A DNA stretch of 64,000 nucleotides from Lithodes maja (Eukaryota; Arthropoda; Malacostraca; Decapoda; Lithodidae). This document shows positions 40,704 to 51,734 of this stretch, in pieces. The DNA lies in assembly GCA_037953745.1 (NCBI GenBank), contig JBAKBP010012262.1, forward strand, positions 1 through 64,000, written 5' to 3'. Under the pieces are notes generated by a model. It was not told where the DNA came from. It saw nothing but the letters and a program-made list of their open reading frames with translations, and made no database searches. The translations under genes and the position numbers were made by a program. Position 1 is the stretch's first letter. Every line of letters starts with the position of its first letter.

Positions 40704-42904
40704 GACTTACTATTGAAGTATAATCTACCCAAGGGAAGGGAAAAGCACAAGGAAAATCACTGGATGTATTCCAGAACCGATTTCGAAGGACTACAGGATT
40801 TTTTCAAGTCACAAAATTGGGATCAGGTGTTATCTGAAAGTGAGGTAGACAAAAAACTCCAGGCATTCATGGAGATCTATGATACTGGTATAAAAACTTT
40901 TGTCCCTAAGTACGTTAATAAAAGGAAAAAAAGTAATCGCAAAGTATGGTTTAACCGCGAATGTAGGCAAGCACAGGAAGCAAAAAACAAAGCCTGGAAA
41001 AAGATGAGAAACTGGGATTCGGAAGATAACAGGCAAAAGTATAAAGAGGAGAGAAACAAATACACAGAAATGAGGAGGTCAGAGGCAAACCATGAGAAAG
41101 GGATAGTGGAGAACTATGAAAAGAATCCAAAAATGTTTTTCAAGTTTGTAAACGGCAAAAGGAAGATAAAAGCCATGATCGTAAAGATTAAAAGTGGAAA
41201 CAGAATCATAGAAGAGGATACAGAGATTGCGGAAGAACTAAATAGAAATTTTGCATCAGTATTTACAAAAGAAGGAGAATTCATTGCACCAGAATCCAAT
41301 GAGATGGGTACAGAGGAAATGCCGGAAGTCACATTTAACAGACCAGAGCTCATAGACAAAATGAGTAAGGTGGACCCAAACAAAGCCGCTGGACCGGACG
41401 GAGTATCAGGCTGGATTATTAAAGAAAATGCTAAGGAACTGAGTATACCGTTATATGACATAATGACCAAATCATTGGACACAGGGATAGTACCTACAGA
41501 ATGGAAAAGAGCAAACATTATTCCTATATTTAAGGGAGGAAGCAGAGATAAACCACTGAACTATAGACCTGTATCACTATTGAGCATCCTCATGAAGATT
41601 CTGGAAGGATTAATAAGGGACAAATGGGTTAACTACCTGGAATCCAAAAGATTAATTACTGACCGACAATTTGGATTCAGAGGAGGCAGATCATGTGTAA
41701 GCAACTTGTTGAGTTTTTACTCTAGAGTAATAGACATAGTGGACAAGAGGGAAGGATGGGTAGACTGTGCCTACCTAGACTTTAAAAAGGCATTTGACAA
41801 AGTTCCACACAAGAGATTGCTGTGGAAATTAAAACATGAGGGAAAAGTAGGAGACAAACTGCTGAAATGGATGGAGAGCTACCTTAGCGGAAGACAGATG
41901 AGAACAACAGTAAGGGGGAAATCGTCAAACTGGACTCAAATTACGAGTGGGGTACCACAAGGATCTGTCCTAGCCCCAATCATGTTTCTAATATTTGTAA
42001 ATGACTTACCTGAGGGACTAACAAGCTACATGAGCATGTTTGCGGACGATGCTAAACTGCTTAAAACGATCAGAACCCAGGAGGATTGCCTTGAGTTCCA
42101 AGCAGATTTGCAAAAGATCCATGAATGGAGCATCAAATGGAATATGGAGTTCAATGCAGGGAAATGTAAGACTCTAGAAATGGGTAAAAGCAAGTACAGA
42201 CCTAGAAAAGATTATAAACTAGGAAACGAAGTGATTCCCAAAGCAGAAAAAGAAAAAGACTTGGAGATAGAATTTAAGGATAACATGTCTCCAGAAAGCC
42301 ACGTAAATAAGATAGTGAGAGAATCATTAGCACTATTGGCAAATATCAGGATGTCTTTCAATTATCTTAATGAAAACACCATGAAACAAATAATAACGGC
42401 AATAATAAGACCCAGGATGGAATATGCATCTGTGGTGTGGTCCCCTCACATGACGAAACATATCCACAAAATTGAGAGGGTACAGAGAGCAGCTACGAGG
42501 ATGATCCCAGGTTTGGAAAATTTGGAGTACCAAGAGAGGCTCGAGAGATTGAATCTACCTACACTGGAACAGAGAAGGAAACGAGGACAGCAAATTCAGA
42601 TATACAAATGTGTTAGAGGTATTGACAAAATCGACCAAGAAAACTTCATAGAGAGGGATGGAGGTGAGAGAACAAGAGGTCACAGCTACAAACTAAAAGT
42701 GCTTAATAGTAAATCTGATCTGAAAAGTAAAAGATTTCCTGCCAACTCGATTAGTGGGTGGAACAAATTGCCAGCCGAAGTAGTGTCTGCACCATCAGTG
42801 CATAGTTTCAAAGCACGGTATGACAAACATATCTTAGGAGGCGGGAATTAACGAGCATGCTCACTCCCGCAAATACAACTAGTGTAAGTACAACTAGTGT
42901 AAGT
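40704..42904 (+). mobile_element. Second CR1-group LINE, 5'-truncated, nested
   Basis: It inserted in copy 2 of the first CR1 family in the opposite orientation. Its 3' end is a 15-bp tandem tail, ACAACTAGTGTAAGT repeated twice. The junctions against copy 1 show at most one duplicated base, as is usual for CR1-type integration. Confidence 0.85.
40713..42851 (+). CDS. CR1-group reverse transcriptase, 5'-truncated ORF2
   Basis: A 712-codon open frame starts in the linker after the endonuclease (SRTDFEGLQDFFKS). It has the whole RT: GPDGVSGWIIKENA, RANIIPIFKGG, the YLDFKKAFDKV motif A, SGVPQGSVLAPI and SMFADDAKLL, then RPRMEYASVVWSPH and a basic C-terminus. It is a relative of the 14490-17612 protein but clearly a different family. 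The first codon is not a natural start, because truncation removed the 5' part. No internal stop is present. Confidence 0.88.
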   Translation: MKYNLPKGREKHKENHWMYSRTDFEGLQDFFKSQNWDQVLSESEVDKKLQAFMEIYDTGIKTFVPKYVNKRKKSNRKVWFNRECRQAQEAKNKAWKKMRNWDSEDNRQKYKEERNKYTEMRRSEANHEKGIVENYEKNPKMFFKFVNGKRKIKAMIVKIKSGNRIIEEDTEIAEELNRNFASVFTKEGEFIAPESNEMGTEEMPEVTFNRPELIDKMSKVDPNKAAGPDGVSGWIIKENAKELSIPLYDIMTKSLDTGIVPTEWKRANIIPIFKGGSRDKPLNYRPVSLLSILMKILEGLIRDKWVNYLESKRLITDRQFGFRGGRSCVSNLLSFYSRVIDIVDKREGWVDCAYLDFKKAFDKVPHKRLLWKLKHEGKVGDKLLKWMESYLSGRQMRTTVRGKSSNWTQITSGVPQGSVLAPIMFLIFVNDLPEGLTSYMSMFADDAKLLKTIRTQEDCLEFQADLQKIHEWSIKWNMEFNAGKCKTLEMGKSKYRPRKDYKLGNEVIPKAEKEKDLEIEFKDNMSPESHVNKIVRESLALLANIRMSFNYLNENTMKQIITAIIRPRMEYASVVWSPHMTKHIHKIERVQRAATRMIPGLENLEYQERLERLNLPTLEQRRKRGQQIQIYKCVRGIDKIDQENFIERDGGERTRGHSYKLKVLNSKSDLKSKRFPANSISGWNKLPAEVVSAPSVHSFKARYDKHILGGGN

Positions 42905-45043
42905 ACATCCTAGCGTCTCAAGCTTAGATAACAATCTCTTATGTGGTACCTTATCGAATGCTTTGGAAAGGTCTAAGTAGACGCAGTCCACCCATCCGCC
43001 TTTTTCTTGGAGTACATCTATCACCCTACTGTAATAACATAGCAAACTGGTAACACAAGATGTCCCTTCTCTGAATCCAAATTGCTTTGGGGTTATTATC
43101 TTCTTTCTCTCCAACATTTTCATCCATCTCTTCCTAATTAGCTTTTCACAAATCTTGCATACAATACTAGTAAGTGAAACTGGTCTATAGTTTAGAGGGT
43201 CCTCAGGGTTTCCATTCTTGTATATCGGAATGATATTAGCTCTTTTCCATTCAACAGGAACCTGTCCTTTATCTAAGGAAGCTTGAATTATGTCCCTCAC
43301 TGGCTCTACTAATTGTTCTGCACACTCCTTTAAAACCCAGGCAGACACTTCATCTGGTCCCATAGCTTTCCTTACTTCAAGTCCTCTCATCGCAGATAAC
43401 AGCTCATCTCTAGTTATTTCAATCTTACTAAGACCACTCTCCAGTACTTCCGCCTGTGGTTCGTCAAAACCTTCCTCTCTAGTAAAAACTGACCCCAATT
43501 TGTTATTCATTACCTCACACATGTCCGATACATTTTCATACGTCCTAGCATCAACTCTTAATTTAGTAATTTGTTTCTTTACCTTCAACTTACCGTTTAT
43601 ATATTTATAAAATAATCTAGGGTCACTTTCACATTTATTTACTATGTTCTTCTCATAGTTCATTTTAACTTGCCTAATTATGTTAACATATCTATTCCTC
43701 TCATGTTTATATTTATTCCGATTACTCTCAGTGTTCCTTCTTCTTAATCTAGCCCAAGCTGCATCACGCCTACCCAAAGCTCTTTTGCATTTCAAATTAA
43801 ACCAATCTTTCTGCTTAGTAAAATTTCCAGTTTTATATCTTGGGACAAACATATTGGTTCCTACTCTATAAATTTCGAGGAATCTACTATATTTACCTTG
43901 TACGTCCCGTTCCTTCAAAATAAGATCCCAATCTACTCCCTCTAAATATCTTTTCAAGGATACATAATCAGCTTTACTATAATTTAATCTGTCATTTATG
44001 TAGCTATTGTCTAATCTATTGGCATTACTCGAGGTCAACTTCCTTTTTAGTAATAGGTGATCACTTTTACCTACAGGACATAGATAGTTTATATCACTAA
44101 TTTCGTGAGGATCTTTTGTAAAAATCAGATCGAGTTTAGAAGGTTCGTTATTACCCCTCATTCTTGTATTTTCCTTCACATGTTGTGCAAGTACATTTTC
44201 CGTAACCAACTCCACTAGCCGACTTCCCCAAGATCTCTGATTTGGCCCTGCATCTCCCGATTCCCAATCAACCTCACTACAGTTGAAATCTCCTACCAAG
44301 ATCAATCGATTCTTCCTTAAAAGCAATCTTCTCAACGACTGAATCATATCCTCTACCATCTCCTCAAACTCCAACTCCCTCCATGCTCTGGTCTTTGGTG
44401 GCATGTAAGCTACTGCTATGTCTAGCTTTTTTCCTTCTATATCATTGAGTTCAACTGCCATTATTTCTGCCTGGTCATTATTTAACTCCACGTGCTTTGC
44501 TGTCATAGGGTTCTTAACTAATACTGCCACTCCACCTCCCTTTTTACCCTTTCTATCATTTCTCCATATATTATATCCTTCACTAAACACTATGTTGCTG
44601 TCAAAGTCCTGGTTCAGCTTTGTCTCTGTCAAACAGACTATCTGTGGTTGATCTTTTCTTAATATATTATCTAACTCTACCTTTTTACTGTTTATTCCAT
44701 CTATATTAGTGTAGTAGCACAGTATATTTGAATCCACCTCCTTGTTTCTCTTCCCTCTCTGCCTCCTACCAGGTTCACCTCCTCCTCCATCCCTTCCCTG
44801 ACCCAGTTCCACCTCCCCCACTAATTCTATTCTCCTCCCCCCTCTCTCTCCCTCTGTTCCACCCTCTCCACCACATCCTGGCTCTCTCTCCGGTCCCCTG
44901 CTCCCTGCATTATCTCTCGCTCCGTCTCCTTGCTTTGACTTCGTACTTGTCTCTCTGTCTCTTTCCCTATCACTCCTCTTACTTTCGGTTCTTGGTGGCT
45001 CCTGATGTACCACTTCCTTACTTGCCCTTCCCTTATTCTCCAA
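42905..45043 (-). pseudogene. CR1-group ORF2, N-terminal part (copy 2)
   Basis: Includes the basic leader, the complete APE-type endonuclease (LTETKLN, GDFNCSEVDW, GKSDH) and the RT up to YLDLSKAFDKV and KRLLSKL. The listed frame runs a few codons into the nested element. It is nearly identical to copy 1. Confidence 0.86.
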
Positions 45044-45996
45044 AAAAATTTCTTCTTTTGCTCTTCAGACAACTTTCCATTCTCTTCATCAGCCTTAGCT
45101 TGGAGTTCCCTTAACTGTTCTCGTTCTTCTACACTTAGGTCCTTTTTTACCCTTATATGATTCAGCTCTGTCGAATTTAATTTCCAACTCACATTGGCTA
45201 CTGCTTCTGCTGTTGATCTAAACTTTAGTTCCACTCTTAGTGGTCTCATCTCGCCCTTCTTATATATTCCTAACCTTCTCACCTCCTCCAGTTCTTTTAC
45301 CCATCCATAACCCTCGTCTAAGTAATCCAGTATCCCCTTGACTTTCATAACATCCCTTTCCTTTCTTACCTTCATATCTGCCAGGTGCTCTTCCACATCT
45401 CCAAAGATTACTACACACTTACCTCTATCTATTGTCTCTCTCACTACCTTCTCTTTCTTCTTTAAAACTTGCACTACATTTTTTTCAAACTCTTTCTTTT
45501 CCTTTTCTCTCTCTTCCTTATGCTCCTTCACAATTTCTTCAAGGGCTACCATCGTGGCACTTTCTACCCTTGTCCACTCATTTTTTACCTCACTAATTCC
45601 TTTTACTTCCTCACTCAGGTGGCCCTCATATTCCTTAAGCTGAGCCTTGAGTGCCACATTTTCCGACGCTAACTCGTCTACTCTGGCCATCATTGCCGCT
45701 AGGCTGTCACTTACTGGCCTAGGCCTATCCACCCCGCTAGTAACGCCACACATATCGGACAAAACTTCTACTTTAGCCCCTAACTCCTTCCTCCAATTTT
45801 CCATCACTCCCCTCCATCTCACAAGACCCATTAATTGTTTTTTCATACTTGCCAACTGATCATCCTTGTCCTCGGTGATAAAGCCTTCAAATTCATATTC
45901 CTCCTCATCCCCAGCTAGGCTTTCACGCCTTCCCGCCATCGCGAGGTGGTCGTCTGCCAGCCTAAAAACAACAATCGCCCCACTATCCCATCTCAC
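44827..45996 (-). CDS. CR1-group LINE ORF1 (copy 2)
   Basis: A 389-residue intact homologue of the protein at 17396-18565, with the same coiled-coil, RRM-like and basic segments and only a few substitutions. It overlaps the start of ORF2 in the same way. It could supply ORF1 protein in trans even though its own ORF2 is broken. Confidence 0.8.
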   Translation of the reverse strand: MRWDSGAIVVFRLADDHLAMAGRRESLAGDEEEYEFEGFITEDKDDQLASMKKQLMGLVRWRGVMENWRKELGAKVEVLSDMCGVTSGVDRPRPVSDSLAAMMARVDELASENVALKAQLKEYEGHLSEEVKGISEVKNEWTRVESATMVALEEIVKEHKEEREKEKKEFEKNVVQVLKKKEKVVRETIDRGKCVVIFGDVEEHLADMKVRKERDVMKVKGILDYLDEGYGWVKELEEVRRLGIYKKGEMRPLRVELKFRSTAEAVANVSWKLNSTELNHIRVKKDLSVEEREQLRELQAKADEENGKLSEEQKKKFFWRIREGQVRKWYIRSHQEPKVRGVIGKETERQVRSQSKETEREIMQGAGDRRESQDVVERVEQREREGGGE

Positions 45997-46188
45997 TCCA
46001 GGAACTGTTTTACTTAATCCATATTTTCAATTACTTGGAATATCCAATTACATCTGAATTGCTCATAAAACACCTAATTACTTATTGAAATGCACATATA
46101 AATTTCCGGGACAACACTTAGACACTCCTATCAACTTCACACAAGGTAACTCATTATCGGAGAGCAGCTGCGAGGTGTTGACAGCTCG

Positions 46189-46520
46189 GAGGTCGAAGGA
46201 GTTTGACGGGTACTCTAAGCTTTGTCATACTTTAATAAGACAGACCAGAGTTCCAGTAATGGAAACAAAGATAAATTTTGCCGGGTACTCTAGGCTTTGT
46301 CATACTATAATAAAGACAAGCACGGTTCCCAATAATTGAGGCAGATATTATTTTGTCGGATACTCTAGGCATTGTCATACTATAATAGGACAAGCCCGGG
46401 TTGCAATAATGGAAGCAGATATTAATTTTGCCGGGTACCCTAGACCTTGTCATACCATATTAGAGACAGGCCCGGGTACCAGTCATTAACACTACTATCA
46501 GAATTACGATAAATACGAGA
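46189..46520. repeat. CCCGGGTACC satellite, block 4
   Basis: About four units of ~75 bp, each with GCCGGGTACTCTAGGCTTTG, TCATACTATAATA and a CAATAATGG-type spacer. This is a variant of the same array and resumes immediately after the CR1 5' end. Confidence 0.75.
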
Positions 46521-47139
46521 GCTTAAGTTGACCGGTTACACTTAGCCTCTATGTTGCCAAGTATACAAATATATTAGTCTTAACGTGTAATTAAGACTAG
46601 GACTAAGACTAATCTGACTAAAAAATTACCGAGTAATTATATCCAGTGATACCGGGTAATAATTCACTAGGCTATTTCTTACATAAGCGGCAACTATAGT
46701 TTATTTAAAATAAACGATACAAGGGCAGTTCCTATTTTTGCCAAATTTAAGTAGGCCTAATAATTCCGGTATTATTCCCACTATGCAACATTGACTCCTT
46801 GGTATTTTTCACAGGCTCAGGCGAGCTGCTGCTTTACCACAGAAGAATCTTTTCAACGATTAGAACGATCTCTTCCGGCCAAGTGATAACCACGAGAGGA
46901 GCCGAACAGTGTTCCAGGTTGGGAACTGTGGTGGACCTTGCCGTCCTCTCACCTGTTGTTCCCCTCGCTCGGCAAAAAACCCTATATTTTTAGGCGAGTT
47001 CATTTTACAAAACACTAAATGTTTCCGGTTCACCGGCTAAGTGACTAAGTCACTAATCATATTTTTTTTAATAACCATGACCCCAAAAAACATTTATACC
47101 CTCGGTCACATGCAAACAAGTGTTATTATCTGTGTGGGG
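46521..47139. other. Unassigned interval
   Basis: No gene is recognised. A polypyrimidine-AG junction (TATTTTTCACAG at about 46802-46813) begins a 64-codon frame with no recognisable product. It may belong to the DIRS 5' region that follows. Confidence 0.35.
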
Positions 47140-47199
47140 TTCGGTAAAGTCTTACATTTCAGGTACTTTAAACAAAATCTCCAGGTATTATGGATGTAA

Positions 47200-49800
47200 A
47201 GTATGTAAGTTTTTTAGGAATATCCTTTTCTAGAACCCCTAGCTCTTCCCCATCTCCTGACAAGAAAATGTCTGGATCTAGCAGGAAAAGACATAGGTCG
47301 GCCAGCTCAAAGTCTTCCAGTAAATAAACAGAAGAAAGTGAGCATATCTCAAACTAAAAGGCGACCTGCTAAGTACCAAACTTCCCCGACTCGACTTGCA
47401 GTCATGATTTCAAAATCCTGCATTCTACAACACATATCCCCAGACTTTTGACATTGTCTAATGTGGTCAGTCACCCTGCTAACCCTGTTACATAAAAAAA
47501 CAAAAATTACCTGTCTCATCTACTTCCTTGACTGATCCAAGTTCTGAGGATGTCAGTCCCCCTCCACTTTCCCTAGTACAGTTAGCTGATACTATTGAAC
47601 AGCAATGTGAATAAACCCAGTTGCTTGCTCCACCCACATTAATTCACCCTAAACCAATTCAGGTGAATATTGAAGCTGAAGTACATAAACCCATACACTA
47701 ATTGCCTGTTCAGCCTTCTACGGACTTACCTGTTCGTTTAGATCCTTCTCTGGCAGCTCCAGACATTTTGGTTACAGTCCGGTTGGGGCAATATGGAAAA
47801 AGTACTTCCTAAGGATAGCCCAGAACCTTTGGTCATAAGCAATGCTATGGTAGGGTGTTATGGTAGGGTGTTATGGTTTGGAAACCAGTAACCATACTGA
47901 GGAGGGTTGGAGTGAGAATGAGTACCATGGTTCTCCATTAGAACAAACTGAAGAAGAGTTTTCTGATATAGTCCCAACTCAGAGCCCGCCTGGTGGCTTG
48001 TTTGGTGAACTTCAGGTATTTTCTTAAATCTATGCACGAGTTGACAGACAAAATTGAACAGAAATTTACGTCTTTAGATAAGGCTATCCGAGATCTCCAA
48101 GTAGGTCTCTTGCTCCACCCATGTTACAACATGCCATACCAGACACAGTTCCACTGTCTCATTTACCTGTCCAGCCTAAACAACCTGCTCATGAAATGTT
48201 CAAGAAGCCTCCCCTCTACTAATTGGTGAATCTCGATACTGGAAACAATTACCAGGGAAGCACCTACTAATGCTGACACAGGTCATTCAGACTCGGTGCC
48301 AATACCAAATGAGTGGATTATTAAAATGGACGAGCTTAGGCATCTACATACAAAAGATGCACAAGGCCGATTGCTGGACGTAATCATAAAACCCTTCCCA
48401 TCTCTGTTGGATGCTAAGTACTTTACTTACACACAGACACCCACAGTGCCTTCAGGTAAGCGCTTCAAACCATGGTCTGATGTGAATAAGGCATATGGAC
48501 ATAACGCCATGTCACTTGACGAAGAAATCTTCAGGAATCTATATACAGCGCTGGTTAGGCCGCACCTGGAATATGCAAACCAGGTGTGGGCTCCATATAT
48601 GGTAAAGGATATAGAAGCAGTGGAGAAAGTGCAGAGGAGAGCTAGCAAGCTGGTACCAACGTTGAAGAACGCGGGCTATGAGCAGAGGTTGAGGACACTG
48701 GGGCTTCCGACACTGGCATATAGGAGAAAGAGAGGGGATATGATAGAGACTTTTAAGATAGTGTCAGGAAAGTACGATGAGGATGTGTGTGAAGGTATCT
48801 TCTTGATGCGGGAGGGAACGAGAGGACACTCTAAGAAAATTTACAAAGAAAGAAATAGGCTTGAGAAGGCAAAGAACTCATTTTGTGATAGAGTGGTAAA
48901 TGAGTGGAACGCACTGCCCCAGTATGTAGTCGATTCCGAATCAATAAGGGAGTTTGAAAGTAATCTTGATAAAGCATGGGGAAGACAAGATTTGAAGTTT
49001 GATTATAAAACAAAAATACAGAATAGTAAAAATGTTGCGTCTGCTACCGCCGCCGCCAACACCGTGAACAACCGCAGCAGTGCAAGTACTGGTACTGAGC
49101 TGGATACACAGGCATAGTTTGCCTTTTTCCAGAGGATCTACTGTAAGAAACTGTAAGAATTAAATCTCTCTAATCTCTCAAAGTCCGTAGGTTGCTCCAC
49201 AAAAAATGTTTGAGAACAAAACTCCTATTTCGGAGGTACCCACTCTAAGTTATGGTCCAAGGGCTTAATGGGTGACTGAGACAGAGAAATTGGCCTTGTC
49301 TTGGGGTGATGCCCCCCCCCCCCCCCCATTAAACTCCCATTGGAGGATCACCAATTTGCCACTATGTATGTATACAACTCCGACTCTATTCCCCAGGAGT
49401 TCTGGGAATATCTCAGATCTCTAAAAAGAGTTTGTAAACCAGCTAGTGACCCCATGATTAATACACCTACCGCTGCACTGATTGACAAAGACTTTAGACT
49501 GCGTCAAAAGAGCCCATAGGTTACTGTCAAATTTTATCACACAGTAACAACGTGCACAAGCCATGAGGCAAGTAGCAGATTCTATCCCTGAACAAAACTC
49601 CAGGTCTGCACTTCATTTTATCAGAAGAAATTCACGTGTTAATTCTCTGATGACCACTAGGGATGTCAATATTGCTATTTTTGAGGCAGCTAGAGCTAGA
49701 CAGGATCCGAGCATCCAATTGCCCAAGAATATACCCAAAGATATTGCTACTCGAGTTCTCCTTTCACCTCTGTTCACATGTAGATTGATTCTCCAAAACG
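47200..49800 (+). pseudogene. DIRS gag remnants
   Basis: Recognisable pieces are a basic Ser/Lys/Arg segment near 47260-47330 (KRHRSASSKSSSK), a coiled-coil-like MHELTDKIEQKFTSLDKAIR at 48031-48090, a PIPNEWIIKMDELRH segment from 48299, and, after the inserted LINE, KDFRLRQK near 49490. The last aligns with DRDHRLRQH of element 1. Frames change repeatedly, so no protein can be made. Confidence 0.6.
48485..49165 (+). mobile_element. LINE 3' fragment (RT C-terminus)
   Basis: The frame 48485-49117 reads LYTALVRPHLEYANQVWAPY, VEKVQRRASKLVPTL, GLPTLAYRRKRGDMIETFK and GTRGHSKK. This is the conserved C-terminal part of CR1/L2-group reverse transcriptases. The stop at 49115-49117 is followed by a short 3' UTR ending in a doubled CTGTAAGAAA. 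Upstream codons in the same open frame come from DIRS gag, so the ORF is a fortuitous fusion. A 145-bp copy of its tail lies at 19331-19475. Confidence 0.78.
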
Positions 49801-50279
49801 ACCTGGAATGAGGTTCATGCTCTGTTGCTAAGACCTGAGATGGCTGCGTTTTAGGCAGTCTCTGCAAACAAGCTGAAACACCCTAGACAGTTCCACTCTC
49901 GTTCTCAATCACAGCGTGGAAAAGTTAGAGTCCAATTTCCCTCTCGTAAGCTTACTCCACAAACATCTCAAGCTCATAGGGGTAACTCGTCAAACAGAGG
50001 ACACTACCAGTCCAGAGGTCGGGGTGCACCAACATGCCCCCAAACATCAGAGACCACTTGGTCACCATCAACCCTCCATCCCTCACCAACCTGCCCAAAG
50101 TACAAGAAACTAAATTTTTCTGGAGGCCATCAACCGAGAACTGGTCCTACATCAGACAGGCCAGTTCAGGAAAAATGTCCTTCATTGGCCTCAGAGATCT
50201 TGGGCAAAGAGGGTAGTAAAGAAGGTCCTTACATGGCTCGGGTTAGTAAAACCCCTCCCCAGAGCTCAGTCCAACAATG

Positions 50280-51734
50280 TTCAACTATCTCTAGAGTTAG
50301 AAACATTAATAAACCAAATGTTGACAGACAATGTTGTGACTTATGTACCAGAAGGCATACCAGTTTTTCTATCCCGCATGTTTCTCGTCCCCAAAAAGGG
50401 ACAGGCTACAACTAAGGCATGCGATAGACATGTCCCTCCTCAACAAATCAATTCACAATATGAGGTTCAGCATGTTAACTATTTCCCAAGTAAGGCTAGT
50501 TCTACAACCAAAGGTCTGGGTAATTACTCTAGAGCTAAAAAGACTCCTACTGGCACATCCCAATAGCAAAGAGGAACCAAAAGTTCCTAGCTGTCCCATT
50601 CAGAAACAAAGCGGTAATGTTCACCAGAATGCTTTTCAGCTTGAACATAGCTCCCAGATTTTTCACCAAGATAAGTGAAACAAACTCTTCTCCCTCCACT
50701 CAAGGATGGTGTGAAAATACTATTTTACCTAAAAAAAAATGTTTGATTCCGTGGTCTTATCCATTCCATTGCCAAGCACAAACCTTGAGTCATGCAAATG
50801 TGGCAAAGTTGAGTTTTCAGAGTAAATTAAGAGAAATCAAATCTCACTCCTACACAATCAGCAGAATGAGTAGGGTTAATCTGGGATACACAACTTCAGA
50901 CTATAAAACTAATCTGGCCAGGCAACAAAGCTTTCCCTCTAACACCTCACAATTGCCCTCTCTTCATCCCAAAAGAGAATTCTACATCCCCTGTCGTTGT
51001 AGGTAAAATCTCAGGCAAAGGGAATCAGTGACACATTGGTCAGATCCACCTCCCACTCGATGGGTGGACACAGACGCCTCGAGTCATAGGATGGGGCTAT
51101 CAGTCGACGGAAGGTCATCAGAATCACGGAAAATGGATAACATTAAGTCAGTGCCACATCAATGCCCAAGAACTAGCAGTTCCGCGGTTTTTCCCAGAGT
51201 TCATGCGATGTCATTGACCTCCAGGTCAATTACATTCCGGATGGACAACATGACCACTGTAATTTGCTGGAAGAAACAGGTCCCCACCCGGTCCAGGTTT
51301 CTCCAGGATCTCTCGTGAAAATATATTCTTTCTAGCCCAAAACACATTCCATAATAATCCATGCAACAGATCTACCAGGGGTCTCCAATCTGTGGGCGGA
51401 TGCTCTGTCCAAGGGAAAGATTACCTCAGCGGAATGGGCTCTCAAACAAAAGGTATTCAACCACTTAATTCTGCCATTTTCACTTCAAACCGATCTGTTT
51501 TGCATCTCGTAATTCAACGAAGCTCCAGTCTTACATATCTCGGAATCACATAACAGGAGAAGGGGGCCCAGATGCCCTCACAGTGAATTGGAACAGGTGG
51601 ATATAAGATGTGAGAATCATTCATCACCTCAGATCGTTTCCAGGACCAAGTGGTCCTAGTTGCTCCAATGTGGCCTACTCAGGTGTGGCACACTCAACTT
51701 ACTCAGTGGTATAACAAACCTCTGCAACTCCCCC
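50280..51734 (+). pseudogene. DIRS RT-RNase H remnants
   Basis: Identifiable segments are VPEGIPVFLSRMFLVPKKGQ near 50345-50405, LNKSIHNMRFSML near 50433, SLNIAPRFFTKI near 50638 (the PFGL...APRVF region), WVDTDASS near 51061 (the RNase H Asp), FRMDNMTTV near 51235, WADALSKG near 51397 and VLVAPMWPTQVWHTQL near 51652. Frames differ between segments and the motif A region has Glu for Asp. The copy is dead. Confidence 0.7.

Larger units (their letters stand above)
39653..46188 (-). mobile_element. CR1-group LINE copy 2, split by nested LINE
   Basis: The element matches copy 1 (14406-18760) from its tandem tail to the same 5' end, so it is also full length. It is interrupted at 40704-42904 by a plus-strand LINE. 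It inserted into the satellite, which resumes at 46189. Confidence 0.88.

Noticed and set aside
46799..46993. 64-codon frame after a splice-acceptor-like junction as a host exon
   Set aside because: The peptide resembles nothing recognisable and the next segment is decayed DIRS sequence.
48296..49117. A 273-codon ORF as a single protein
   Set aside because: Its first third is DIRS gag and the rest a LINE RT C-terminus; the open frame is an accidental join.
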